Origin: Cymbomonas tetramitiformis
Taxonomy: Eukaryota > Chlorophyta > Pyramimonadophyceae > Pyramimonadales > Pyramimonadaceae
Reading direction: 5' to 3'
Assembly: GCA_001247695.2 (NCBI GenBank)
Contig: LGRX02010106.1
Coordinates: 1-64,000 of the forward strand
DNA: 64,000 nt
The position numbers and the translations under genes were made by a program. Shown here piece by piece: positions 51,898 to 64,000 of the stretch; position 1 is the stretch's first letter; each line of letters begins with the position of its first letter. The notes below the pieces were generated by a model. It was not told the DNA's origin. It saw only the letters and a list, made by a program, of their open reading frames with translations, and did not search any database.

Positions 51898-53344
51898 CTC
51901 TTCCTAGACCCAAAGTACCTATACCTGTACCTGACCCCCACAATCTCAAAATCGAGAGCACCTGAAGGTAAAGGTATTACCTGTGCAGGGCCCTGAAAAT
52001 CACTAGCAAATCATCAGATGGCATGGCATGGCATGGCATGGCATGCCATATGACACAGCATCAGCACACGGGCACCAAGCGATAGCGAAGGCGGAGTTTT
52101 CAGTTTATTCCCCTTCGCTTGACGGGCACAATCAAGTCTCAAGTGCCCCACGAAGCTCAAAACATCTCAAAACCCAATCGCGATTCTTGACCTGCCGATG
52201 TCGTGGCTTCAACGAATGGATTTCTTAATGCAATGATTCATTTGTCAATCCTGCGGTCATTTTCATCGTCGTAGAAGTCAGATGGGTCAAGATCCTCACG
52301 TATGGGGAAAGCGGAAAGGGCCGAATCCCCGACGAAAAACATCCGGATGACCCGATGAAGGGGGAAGGTTCACTCGTTCACTCAGTGAATGAGAGCAGCC
52401 AACACTTTTGAAAGAGCTGTTGAGGCATTGTAGGTAAACGACGAACTTCCAAGAGTTTGATAAGATATATTTTCAACGCAAAGTATGTTTTAATTTTTTT
52501 AATTTTTGCAACTTGGAAGAAATATGAAGTGAAGTTACTTTTTTCCTGCTCCAGAATCCTTCCACGCCTTGCGGGAGCTTGTGGATCCGGCATGACACAA
52601 GGGAGGCATCCATAACACAGTCAACGAGAGCAGATTCCCGTAAGTCATTTGAGGAATATTTGAAAATAAATACAAAGTTTCGACCAGTAAATGTGGTAGA
52701 CGAACCTTCCGAGCGGGTGTGGTCTACTTCGGTGAGAGCACGTGACCGCAACAGAGGCTCGAAAACGCTTCGTCCCAGTTATCTGTTTTCACGTCGGTCG
52801 CACCTGGGTTGAGCTTTTTCCAGCTTCGCTCGCTTCATAATACTGTAGGTTTTCAGCATTTATAGTAGGGATTTAAGCAGGTAGTGTATACGGGGTCCAA
52901 GAACTACTGAAGTATTCAACGTTTTTCGAACCGTTCGCCCGTCGAGAAAGCAGTCGAGAATCATCCACGGCGTTCCCTTTGGCACCTCTAACTCCTAGCC
53001 CAATTACTTGCAGCGCATTTCACCTCGTATGCAGGTCTTGCTTTTTTCTTGTTCCCCTCTGCTTGAGTACTTTTTTACGGCGAAATGTGAGTTTGAAGCA
53101 AAACCACCTTTCATCCTCTGAGTCCCAAACAGTTTGTATTCGAAGCTGACACCATTCCACCGTGAAGAATTGATGCCAAGTTCTCCCACCCTGTACTGAA
53201 GCCCGAACTTTAGTCCCAGGATACAATCCTCGTCTACGTGACGGCCTCACCGAAGTGTAGTCTTTCGATTGATTTCTCCCACGTGCTTGAACACAGGGCA
53301 TATCAGAATCGAGCGTTATTCCTTTCCCTAACCTCCACGCCGGT
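51898..53344. other. Non-repetitive DNA, no gene recognised
   Basis: A GGCAT pentamer array of about five units lies at 52022-52046. Short ORFs occur (for example 52579-52812) without recognisable domains. This is the first stretch after the transposon block and may belong to host intergenic or intronic DNA. Confidence 0.4.
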
Positions 53345-53597
53345 ATGGACTTGCGTCAAGTGCATGGCATTACTGACGTTGGGGTCCTGGAGGACCCGAG
53401 CTCGACACTGAACCAAAGGGCGGGCCACACCCCACGAACCGACGCGATGGATACCTCGACCTCCATTATGAACAACATGGTTCTCGCCAACTTGCAAGCG
53501 GGGACGCCCATACCGGCCCGACCAGGAATTGTCATAGACGATATACCCGCTGCTCCCAGGAAGAAAGGCCCTCCCGACGACTCGCCATTTGCACAGG
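53345..53597 (+). CDS. Putative first exon of an unknown host gene
   Basis: An open frame starting ATG reads MDLRQVHGITDVGVLEDPSS and later MNNMVLANLQAGTPIPARPG, IDDIPAAPRKKGPPDDSPFAQ. It runs into a good donor CAG|GTGAGC at 53598. The composition (Pro/Asp/Ala, little Cys) is protein-like. I could not follow it into a next exon; a candidate acceptor CCCACAG lies at about 54532 ahead of an Ala/Arg-rich frame. No family is recognised. Confidence 0.3.
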
Positions 53598-53599
53598 TG

Positions 53600-56500
53600 A
53601 GCACGGGGAAGCACTCAGGAACTTTCTTCTGAGGAGAAAAGCAATCCTTCTCACGCATGTTCAGTGTTTGTACTATTCTCGACCGCCCACAAGGGACGAA
53701 GCCTTTTCTGCTGTGGGACTTCCTGACAAATGGGATGAGTGCCTTGCAAGCGTTATGAGGAGTCGTTTCGGGGCAGCCGGAGCAAACTTTCCGCAAACTG
53801 TGTAAATCGGCTGTCCTCTTGGAGGGAGCCTCTAGGCAACCTGGTCGAGATATCTGTCGTGTCAGTTGCTCTCCTGTTTTATTTTATGACCATCCTTGTT
53901 CGGGTCCGTTCGCCATAACACAATGTCAGTGCACCCTTGTGCAGCGCTTCTTTGACTTCGCTAAGTCGACTAAGACGATCCGTCTGTGTTTGACTGCTTA
54001 TTTGTTTTTAACCCCAGGTCTTTTCGAAACCTTTTTTTGTATTCAAAAACCCAAGGAACCGCAAGATCACGCACGTACTGTGAGCGATAAACTCTGACCC
54101 AGTGCAAGTGTTACCGCCTCCGCTTATGCCAGTATCTCATAGGACTCGCGCCGTGCAGAGTTTTAAAACATCCAATTTTTTTGTATCCGGCGTGTTTTAA
54201 ACCTGCCGGGAGTACAGCGGTGGTTGCTATCCGCTTTTGAAGGACAAAACTCACGTTGACTGATTTCGAGAAGCCGACTGCACGCCCCCACGGTGTTCGG
54301 TGTAGGATGACTTGCCGGGCGGCCCCTTGCAGAAGCTTTTTGTGTCTTAGTCCCACACCTTTCCCGGTCGATTGGGAGTATCCCTGCTTTAAAAAAGGCG
54401 CAGGAAAGTGTGGTCGTTCGTATTGTGATAGGCGAGATCACCTTATTTCTTCTTTCCTGGCTGGCACTGGGTTCACCGTGCTGAGGCCAGCATGGATTCT
54501 CATATGGGTGGTGCGCCCCTCCTTCCCACAGGGTCTATCCACCTCCGCGAGTGCAAGCAGGTGTCGCGAGCGCCTTGCCGCAGCTGCCCGCTACACGAGG
54601 AGGTGTGCAGGCTGGCTTGGCACCTCAACCAACAGCCACTCACACCCTGAGGCCTCTGCTTCCTCTCCGGACGGTGGAAGTTCACATTCTTGCCATGTTG
54701 TTATCCGTCATGCGAGCGACTTGCTCGGCGTGATAACGTTTGATGCAGCACGAGGACTTCTGTTCTGTGTAGTAAACAACGTTGCCAACTAGCGGTTTAG
54801 AAAGGCAGCAGGAAGGTGCAGTGCTTCCTACTTGGATATCACTGGCACGCTGTGGGACTCGTTTGCTGGGGCGAGCAGGTGCCAGAGTCCAATGCAGGTC
54901 GAAAACGAGGATCCGGTGTGCTCACACTACTTTTGCTTATCAACTTAAGCGTGCCGTCACTTTTCCATGCAGATGGTGTCCTGAGCTGCTTTCGCCTGCG
55001 CGTCAACCAGAGAGAAGGGTGACGAGAATATCTCAGTTTTGTTTTCATTTGTCGATCGGCTTCCTTGCTTTCGGGAGCCCCTCAGTGCCTGCTATTGTCA
55101 TTCCTGCTCTGCCGGTTATGCCCTAGCACCGAAGTCCTCGAGGGGCTCGCCGGCTGTCCAGTTTCTCACTGCCGGCTGACCAGCAGGCTTGTCCTTACTC
55201 CTGGAACCCGGAGAGACCCTGTCTGTCTCCGTATTCTGAATTGGGTGTGTGGTTAAAGTGCTCACTGAAGTGTGAGCAGCGTCCACGTCCACGATCATCA
55301 TCAAGGCTTTTACTTTTCGTTGCGCCTCTCTGTCGTTACTCTCGCTTGCCTTTGTGCACTTCAAGTGTCCGTCTCCTTTGGTAGCTAATGGTCGGAGCTG
55401 CGCTGGTGTGTTCAAGCACACTGTCTAGCCGCGGTTTACTGTGACTTACCGAAGGACCCCCTGGTGCCACGCAGTATGCGGAGTGCCTGGCTCCTGCGCT
55501 AGAGAGATCCAGCACATACACTGGTCCTCGTAAACGGTTGGACGAAACGCTAGTAAGTGGCATCCCTCACCGTGAACTGCTCTTGCACACACTTGTCCAT
55601 ATGCAGACACTGTTTGGTTCTCTTCATGTATCTATGGACAGCCTCTGCAGCCCCTTCTAATATCGGGCTCTCTCTCTCTCTCGCAAGGTTCCTAACAGCT
55701 GACCGCAAGCAGAACTTTCACACCACCTGCTTGAGGTCTTGACGAGCTCTTTTGGCAGTCAGGGGCTTTGTGGCTCTGTCCGTGGATGCAGGATGAGCTG
55801 TCCCCGGGGAATTATGTGACTCCGAAAAAGCTAAGAGGTGCCGAGGACATGTTTGCATCAATGCAACTGTAAATATCTCACTACGCCCCATCTTTTAGTG
55901 TGAGAGAAAAGGAAGTAGAGGCACCGAAAGGCGCACGACGATTTTCTGAACTGAAAGTAGATCCCGGCTAACCCCCGGGATCCAATTGTCAGCAGTAACA
56001 CCTGCCTGGCAATATAATGACCAACCCAACCTATTTTCTCGTGTACTGTGTAAAATCATGGGTGTTGCAGGGTTTTCTTCATGCTTGACAATGAAGGGGC
56101 ATTGGTCTTGAAAATTCGACTGGTGCATGCTTCCGTGAAAAAACAATGGAGTTTTAATGCTGCACCTCACTTTCAAATTGTTATTATGGTCTTCATATGG
56201 TGGCTATTGAAATCACGGGACTACAATTGGTGTTATCCTGGGTGAAAGGGTGAGGGGGGAACTTCGTTAAACCTGATTGTTAGAAACTCAGAATTGGTGT
56301 ATGTCGAGAGCCTAATGTGAGAAAGCTTGAGCCGTTGACGAACACCGATTTGGTACATAAAAAGGGTTTTTGTCATCATCTTGCAAGGGTGATATTAGGT
56401 AATATAATGACATGGTCCGCACTCTTTCAGTCTGGATGCAAGAGTATTGTAACCAGTGAGGATAGCGGCATCCGTGGGAGATAATAACCGATTGTTCAAT

Positions 56501-59500
56501 TTAAAAGGGATACCCAACCTTTTAGTGGTATGTAATGAAATCATGTTCGGGGCGCCATTTACGGCACTCTTGGGGATATCAGGTACTATGGGTTAATGGT
56601 ACTGCGTATGGCAAGGTATAGTAAGGTACATATGGTACTGCAGTACTCGCGGGAATGCGCCCGATCCAGGGAATGTTGATCGATATTTATATATGGACTT
56701 CGATACTGATTCTGTAACATGTTGAACTGTACGGATGCTACATATCCAATGTAGAATGTTCAGATATGGAGTTGTGCATGCTCGACATGCCAGTAAACTG
56801 AAACGCCACACCCGTACATGATTTATTGCTAGATTTCCCCAAATGTGCGATGATATATGGTGTATTGGTTGACCGTTTCGAGAAATGGCGAAATGACTTG
56901 AACGCACGTTCGCAGCAATAGTTGTCATATCGGCGGTGACTCGGCAAAGAATATCTCGAAATACATACTTTCGTTCACGTATATGCCGCGTTGAGGGCTG
57001 TGTAGCGCATTTCGTGCTGTGAAGCGATCACTGATATTCCACCAAACACCACGTTCCGTGCGCTTGAACCTCGAACTTTACGTTGTATGTTTCTATGTTG
57101 GCAGAGCGACCCGAAATTTATTTCTGGCGGGATAGGGGAAGTTTTCAAATACCAGGTCACCGATGATACGGTTTGCTATATTTGGGTGTTTATGTATGCT
57201 TCCGCTTTCTAAATCGAGCTCGCGAGTTCCTTGACCCGGTGTAGAAACGTTATTTGGTGCCGCCACGCATTCGGTGAGAATATGCATAGGAGAATCACGG
57301 ATGGTACGATTGCTCGCTTGTGAGCGTGTTTTACTCCTGGGACTGCTTACAAGCGCGGATTCCAATAGAAATATGTTCATGGTCCCGCCGGCGGGTTACA
57401 TATACCGTAAAGTGCAATCAGGGTAGAACATGATTATCACATTCTGACTCAGTTGAGATCATGCTGGAATTCAAATGAACTATGTCCCGCCTCCGCCCCT
57501 TTGCTCAGTGATATTTGCTATTTCAACGTATATGCATTTATCACTCTACGCAAGCATGTTGGTCGAAAAAAGCCACAACACAACGAAAACAAATTTTAAT
57601 ACACTCTTTTTCCATTTTACGTAAAGGATAAAGGGCGACGAAATTGGTGATATTTTGAATGTGCAAAGGTGCATTTGCGTGCTTCTCCACGAGTAATAGT
57701 TCTAAATGGTACATATCGGTCAAAACGTGCCAGGATACAAAGCGACAAGTGCAAAGTGCGAGACAGCTAGGAATTGCACGAAGTGTCACTTTCAGCGGCG
57801 CAACAAAGTGGAGTATGCAACCCACGGACACTCCAGAGCCAGTCGCTTTGTAGTAAGCCAGAGTGTAATTAATTTCTACTCCAGAGCCATTGACAACCGA
57901 CCATACTGGGGGATCCTAAAGTAGCTCGATACGAAGAAACGTGACATTGCGTCATGATGTCCTGCCTAATGGTGATCTGCGCCGCTTGGAGCGCAAGCTG
58001 TGCTAGGAGGCGAGCACAAGAGCCTGAAACGCAAGTAAATGGCCAAAACTGGCTAAGTACAAAAATGCAGCGTACGAGTACGGAGTATAGTACCACAATG
58101 AGGACCTTACTAATAATATAGCGACTGCGATTGCCATCGGTGGCAATCGCAGTTCCTCTTCACCGTGTTAAGGTGCACATGGTGGTTATCATAGTACAGA
58201 GTACGGACTAGAGTACAGTTGAGTTCCCGCCAAGCTGAGTTCCGAGATGCATAAGAACTCAAGCTTCGGGGAAGACAACTGAACTGTAAAAATTAACATA
58301 ATACGTGTAAGAAAAAAGTAACAGCCAAAATCGTTACCTTGTATTGAAAGCATACATCCGATATATAAATAAGCATATCCCGAATAGTTAAGTACCTGTA
58401 ATATCGAAACCATACACGTGCGGTCGTATAACATTAGGGGCCAAATAATTAAGGAGATATGCATGAGAAGAGAAGAGCTGAAGAGTGGAGACTCCCACAC
58501 AAGCCGGCCCAGGTAGAGGAACAGGGTGGTTTCTGGAGTAGGATGCCACGAAGGAGTATGCCTTTGTTTCGCGGCGTTTTCCCCTGTCGTGTTATGACCA
58601 TCTTGAGTAGTGATTGATTGCCCCCCACACACAGAGTCCGCTTTCGTGAAGCGGAGGTTACAGACCCCCCCATAACATTTCACCGCCTTATCAGTGCTGC
58701 CTGAAATTCATGATACGCTTCTGCTCTTCCCTTCGTTGATTTATAAGCATATGCGCTCCGTCAACAGCATATAGCGTGATCGTCCGGTTCGTCCCGAATT
58801 GACTTGGCAGCATGCATCACGCCTGTGACCATTGCATTCGGCGAGAGGACGATGTTTAGTATGCACGCGGATTAGTGACGTTTTCGCCGCCAATAAAAAT
58901 AGTGATCCGGTTGGTTCAACAATGGTATGCTGGATGGTGCGGTCCACGCGTCAGCGTGGAATGACTCCATCAATTATTGGAAATTCGTACACCGAATAAG
59001 AATGGTTCCAAGAAGTAAGCTCCAACAGCTCGAAATTGAAAGATGCGCTGTTCTAGGACGGTCATTTGTGTTATTGAACTGTACATATAATACGAACGTC
59101 GTTACAGAGTGGCACGCAGGCGTTTCCCGACGAGTATATGCGACGGAACAAGCGTCTCAAGGTCATGACACTCTACTTCTGTGCGCAGGAAGGGCCGCTT
59201 ATTGCAGGTAGGTTGGCAGTTCTCTATTACCAAGGGTCTGAATCGCTCGCTGCAATATTTTAGGGCTCAAGTGTGTGTAACGCCAGTAATCAAGTACAGT
59301 AACTCACGGGCCCCAAGGCCAAACTTGTCAACGAACACATGGCTCGACAAGTCGAGTCCATTTTGAGCGCGTTGCTCCAAGCTGTAGATAAATTCAAGCA
59401 AATTATCATGGATATTAATGGAGTGTACTACTTCAAGGGTCACTGATGAATCTTCGTCACATCGACTTGTCCTGAGGCGGGTGGATACGACTTCCTGTTT

Positions 59501-61685
59501 GCAGGTACGCACCTGTTTTGCTCTCGCTTCTTAGACGCCTATTGCCGCAAACCATACAATTTCCGAAGCGATCCTACTCGACAGGCAATTGGGAACAGAA
59601 ATAATAGACACTTTGTGCGTTTTTACTTCTTGAGTCAGTCAGTGTTCTCAAGGGGCCAGCAATATATTCATGCGTTGTTCTTCGTTTCGGCAGGTGCCCC
59701 AAAATATTGACCATTATCGAATCCTCTGGTGTGGAGCATCGAGGCAAAGTCTACCCTCAATCATGATGATATAGACGAAGTTCTCATTCGACTTCACTGC
59801 TGCGGTGCCCGATGTGGATATACAGAATAACGACTGCCCTACTGGAGATGCTCACAACCAATTACAAAAGACTCTCAATCGTGAGTGAGCGCAAATGCGA
59901 CGAAAGGCGAGATGCAAGGAGTGCTATCGTTCTTTCTGTTCAGTGCCACGCTACACACACTCCCAGAGGGCATGTTTATATTCTTAGTAGCTTTCTTTGT
60001 ATTAGAGACAAATAACTAGCTTCACAGTGTTCTATCAGGTCGCTCACAACTTCATATCGCTTCTTGCCCCTCAGTGGTATCGATCGTACCACGAAGTACT
60101 TGTGGCATTCATACATTTACATTTCGGGAAGAGATGGTGCCTCCAAATGTATCCACGGCATTGCGTTTTTACGAGGGGAGAGTAAGGGTGTTTAATGATT
60201 CATGCCCGTATTGAAAATACGAACTGTCTCCAAACTGGTAGAGCACTGAAGCAAATACCACTTGTTTTCTCTTCAATTATCCAACGCCTAGTATATTTTG
60301 ACAACTCGCAGATATTCGCCCTGCTGCCCTAATATGCGAGGCTCGTTCAGTGTGGCAGACCCTCTCCATCTCATTGACGACGATGCAAGACCTTTGTTGA
60401 AATTTAAGGTAGAATGTAACTTCCCCACCATTTGCCGGTGTCAGCGTAACCATACGAGTGCTTTATGCTTGTTTGGGTGCTGGCTCCTGCACCTTATATG
60501 TAGATCTCTCCGAACTGTAAGATGTCGTACGCATGAGCTGCGTGCCTCATGTACACCGCTCCCCGTGCTAAAGGACTGTCACACTAATGAAGACAGCAAC
60601 AGCGCCATGCTTTTTGATGCCTCGGGATCTGACGTGTGTCCAATCATTAACCTAAAAGCCGCATGCTCACCTATCACGCGTGCATATTTGATACTTATGA
60701 ACCTGCACCTGGCATGCCTCGATCCTTGCCATCTTCCCAGTTGGATAGTTTGTTTGGTGCTTTCCCTCTCCACAGAATCCTGTGAAAACAAACGTCCCCC
60801 CCTCACTCCCCCTCATTCCCCCTTGTAACTCGGGGACAGACGATCCTCAAATAAAGGTCTGTATTTGCCGAGGACACAGCAAGTCAGCTTAGCTCCATGG
60901 TGATGCCGTGCCGATGGAACTGAATATGTGGATATTCCGCGCATGCAGGTTTGAGTGACTTAAAGACATCACACTGTCTTGCTCAAAATGATGCAGAATC
61001 CTCTGTGGACGCAGATGCCGGGCATCCAGACACAAAAGTTGCATTATCTGTGAGTTGCTCATCCTTGGACAGACTCCTGTGGCATCACGTAACCACAAAG
61101 GATCGGCTGCACTATGTACCCTCACCGGGGATCAAAGGATTCAGCAGACACTTCGGGTCACTTATCTGGGTTCTCCGGGGCTTACTAGTGAAGAATGGGA
61201 CCCCCTAAGCCTTACTGAGCCCCTTTGCATCTGCAATGCCGGCGCGCTGCTACCGTGTCTCTGGAGCCGGTAGTAACTTTGAAAGGATCTCCCCATAGCT
61301 CGCTTTTGAACAAAAGCAGCACACTTGAATATGCTTGTCATATCAATACATTTGTATATGGTGTGATGGTATTTTAGAGTGATATAATGCTTGTGGTCAT
61401 CACGCAGATCGCACAATACACGATCCACATCCCCGCGCCGCATTGCGAAGCACAACATTGGTAAAGGGAATACACGGGCGACAGCAACAAGCTTTGCAGG
61501 CATCATAAACTGAATCTACAGAAAAATGCTCGCCCCCGAGCACCCAAGCAATTAGGTGTACGCACTCGGAAGAGACATCTGAACAGGAAGCTAAGTAACC
61601 CAGAGGAGTTGACTTTTCTTGTTCTTGGAGGGTTTCAAGGGGCAGTAGCATACAAGTCGGTGGGCCAGAAAAGGATTGGACGAAC
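53600..61685. other. Long stretch with no recognised gene
   Basis: About 8 kb with many short ORFs, none with a recognisable domain. Features seen: a TCTCTCTC run near 55668; a perfect hairpin at 58124-58153; AT-rich parts at 56.2-60.3 kb; and a 176-codon ORF at 60298-60828 that lacks any family signature. The last exon of the der gene should lie in the right part, below 61685, but I could not place it. Introns of unknown genes are possible. Confidence 0.4.
58124..58153. repeat. Perfect 13-bp hairpin
   Basis: ACTGCGATTGCCA and TGGCAATCGCAGT face each other around the loop TCGG. No T tract follows, so a terminator-like role is not suggested. It could be a small foldback relic. Confidence 0.6.
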
Positions 61686-64000
61686 CTAAGGGGGGTTCCT
61701 GGGAAGCCAATCTGCTGACGGAACTGCTTCTCCATATAGCGGCGATATCCCTCGTCAAAGAGCTTGGCGTCATTTACAAACAAGACAAATGTGGGCGGCC
61801 GGGTTGCTGCCTGGTCACCGCCACATGCAACAAACCGCTCGCTGGTCACGTAACACACCTCTCGCTGGTCAGGTAACACACCTCTCGCTGGTCATGCGCA
61901 CTGATGAACCCCAACGTTTTGTCAACTGTTGTGGAAAAATACTCGCTTTGTCGAATGCTGCCGCTGACCTCTTGTTTCGTCACATGTGGTGACAGACCCC
62001 TAGTGCCCTATATTGCAATACGGGCCATGAGCTGCTGCTGGACCAAGAATGTTGCATGGCACAGCTGCTGAGGAGACACACCTGGGTTGCATAGTACAAG
62101 CGCCCCTTCTTGCCGGAGCGCGTCGGAGGCAGCCTAACCATGCACGCTTCCTGCGCCACGAGGTTCACCGTGGCAGTGGTCACACGCCTCCGGTGTTCAT
62201 CCCCAGCTGCTGCAATGGCGTCCAGCACCTTGGCCACCCTTTGCCCACTGCGCAACCACCCTCCTCCTCCTTCAAGTCCGGGGGGCCCTCTTCTGCCTGG
62301 CCTGGTGAAACGTCGGTGCTAGTGTTGAGAGCCTAGGGTTTGTAATTGCATATGGCCCAGCAGATGATCAAAGCGTACAATACAGAGAAGCATCTACCTT
62401 ATGGAATTTGAAGACAGCGAAAGAGAGCGCTCTTTACGCCTCATATTTTCTAAACAAGGATTGTATATAAAGGGGGCGGTCCGAAAGTCCTTAGATCTGC
62501 TAGGAAATTTTACAGAGCCGTTTTGGGACTTTTTTTCTGCAGGGGGCACATCCCTCACATAGCTGGCCCTGACTCGTATGCCATGTTGTTCCCCGTCATG
62601 CCCATGATGCTCCCAGGCATTCCACAAGAGCGTTCGATGACTCCGGCAGCGCGCACTAAAGGAACCCTAGATCCAACGGTGGATGTGCAGCGGCTCGCAC
62701 CGAATTGCTGTGGTAAATACCACTGGAGCCCAGTCTACTGTCCTCAAGCGGGTCCGCAGGTTTGTCTCGTACTGGCATCCCCCTCCCAGTCACCCCCATG
62801 CATCCCCCTCCCAGTCACCCCCATGCATCCCACCTCTTCAATGCGATTTTAGAGTGCTGTCCAAAAATAAAAAGGTGATATTCCCAGCACCCTGCAATCA
62901 CATAGTCTGAAATGATTATGCGCCACGTGCCTCATCTAAGAGTACTTTGGCGACTCGATTGAGTGGGCGTGTGGGCACCGGGCTTGCGATTTGAAACCTT
63001 TTTTGCCGTTTGCCGCCATAAGGTATATAGTTGATTAATGATGCGATGTCGACAAAAGTATCCCGGAGTGGCAACTGGCGAGGCAGTATCTGCCTGGTGA
63101 GAAATAGGCCTATCCAAAAGAAGCTTAGCTGCTCTCACACGCGCCGCACAACACAGTTGACGACCAGACGCGCACGCCTGATCCCACAGGAGCGTGCACG
63201 TGGCATCCACCGCGCAGCAGAATCTGAGGTTGCTAAGAAGCATACACCCCACGCGGAATGGTTTGACCTGGGAAGCTATCAGTCAGGGCCGTCGCAGTGC
63301 ATTCTACAGGCCGCTCGCGCGCAGCTCTGTAGACTGCACACTGGCACCGCAGCTGCGGCCGTGTCCCCATGTCCCTGTCCAATCCATGTCCAAGGCTGAC
63401 GTGGCACCTGATTCATGGTTGTGCTGGTCTTCTCCGGGACGAGATCCCATTTGTTGATCACGATCACCAGTGCTCGACCCTCTTTGCGTATGTTCTCGGC
63501 CAATCGGAAGTCTTGCTCGGTGGCCCCGAGAATGGCATCCACGACCAGTACCGCAACCTCGGCACGCTTAATCGCCTGCACTCCACTTCCCACCCGTGGC
63601 ACCTCAGTGGCCACCTCAGCGGCCGCAGGCGCAAGCTTAAGCCCACCTCCCACCCCAGGGCCTGCGCAGCTTCTCTGTCCCCTAGCGCATGCCTCGGAAC
63701 TTCTCTCGAACATATGCCTTGACTGGCCCTATGCAGCGCTAGTCACAACGGCTGCCCGCCTGCCTATCAGCTCCCATCCCACGCCTCTCCCGCGAGACGC
63801 CGACCACGGAAACCATTCTCCAGCGAGCGCGCCGCCTCCTTCTGCCGTCCCCTCCACCTATCACCGGGCGGTAAGCGCCTGCGAGTGCCCTTCAGAGGCA
63901 AAGCGGTGAGCCGGCGCCGCAGACCACGCACCGTGATGGCGCGCTTCACGGCGAGCGCCTCCGCGCCGTCCTTCTTCGCGGCTACGGCAGCCCGCCTGGC
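61686..64000 (-). CDS. der: Der/EngA GTPase (ribosome-assembly GTPase, probably plastid-targeted), partial
   Basis: Exons on the minus strand, all with GT..AG borders and compatible phases: 64000-63932 (5' partial), 63575-63408, 62771-62701, 62247-62082 and 61810-61686. They encode, in order, [17 protein letters not shown]; the second G domain with [16 protein letters not shown] and the G4 motif NKWD (63444-63455); [19 protein letters not shown]; then the KH-like domain [25 protein letters not shown] and [12 protein letters not shown], ending GFPGTPL. A donor AG|GTTCG at 61685 leads to a last short exon I could not find. The first G domain and any transit peptide lie outside the window. Der proteins act in large-subunit ribosome assembly; plastid location is inferred from the family in algae and plants. 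Confidence 0.88.
61845..61896. repeat. Short tandem repeat in a der intron
   Basis: CTCGCTGGTCA followed by GTAACACACCT-type sequence is repeated about three times with a period near 22-23 bp, just upstream (in gene orientation) of the acceptor at 61811. It lies in the intron between 61811 and 62081. Confidence 0.6.
62772..62835. repeat. Short tandem repeat in a der intron
   Basis: GCATCCCCCTCCCAGTCACC followed by CCCAT occurs twice in tandem (period 26-27 bp) with a partial third copy, at the 3' end of the intron that precedes exon 62771-62701. Confidence 0.65.

Noticed and set aside
53819..55126. Several 90-180-codon ORFs as exons of the 53345 gene
   Set aside because: Acceptor sites exist, but frames and phases could not be linked convincingly and no family is recognisable.
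60298..60828. 176-codon plus-strand ORF as a gene
   Set aside because: No domain, no supporting splice context, and unusual Cys/Leu content; I leave it as unassigned.
63415..63909. 164-codon plus-strand ORF at the right edge
   Set aside because: Antisense shadow of the Der exon and intron; the minus strand encodes recognisable GTPase motifs with fitting splice sites.

Overview
The window looks like nuclear DNA of a photosynthetic eukaryote, most likely a green alga. The genes are spliced with GT..AG introns. Both kinase genes are followed by TGTAA, the usual chlorophyte poly(A) signal (2140-2144, 22266-22270). The only recognised host gene is a Der/EngA GTPase with six or more exons at the right edge. 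The organism is inferred, not proven. Nearly everything from 1 to 51.9 kb is transposable-element DNA, in three blocks.

Block 1 (1-31887) is a nested structure. A Ty3/Gypsy chromovirus integrase gene, visible only as its C-terminal domain (16486-16667) and the rest of its chromodomain (31772-31887), is interrupted twice, 182 bp apart, by two related large DNA transposons. Element 1 (1 to about 16485, left end outside the window) and element 2 (16668-31771, about 15.1 kb) have CACTA-like ends. Each carries the same core: an HGDL-type protein kinase, variable cargo, a paired multi-exon accessory gene called gene X here, and a spliced Tnp2-like (CACTA/EnSpm-type) DDE transposase at the right end. 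Intron positions and phases match between the two, including a 52-nt microexon. The cargo differs: element 1 has an OTU-type cysteine protease and a MYND zinc-finger protein, while element 2 has an isochorismatase-like hydrolase. Element 2 also holds large tandem-repeat fields and a duplicated Argonaute-like gene fragment between its left end and its kinase.

Block 2 (about 31.9-51.9 kb) is a graveyard of small repeats and gag-only LTR retrotransposons. Elements B (38012-41372, minus), C (42041-45264), D (45736-51892) and E (46463-50045, nested inside the gag of D) have matching LTRs and 5-bp target-site duplications. Element A (34855-37526) is older and less well bounded. All encode only a Gag-like protein with a CCHC-type zinc knuckle; no protease, reverse transcriptase, RNase H or integrase is visible. 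Their LTRs begin with strong stem-loops, and in one LTR family the stem covaries.

Block 3 (51898-64000) is less repetitive. Most of it I could not assign. One proline-rich putative exon lies at 53345-53597. The right edge carries the last known exons of the der GTPase gene on the minus strand, split across 61686-64000 and continuing outside the window.
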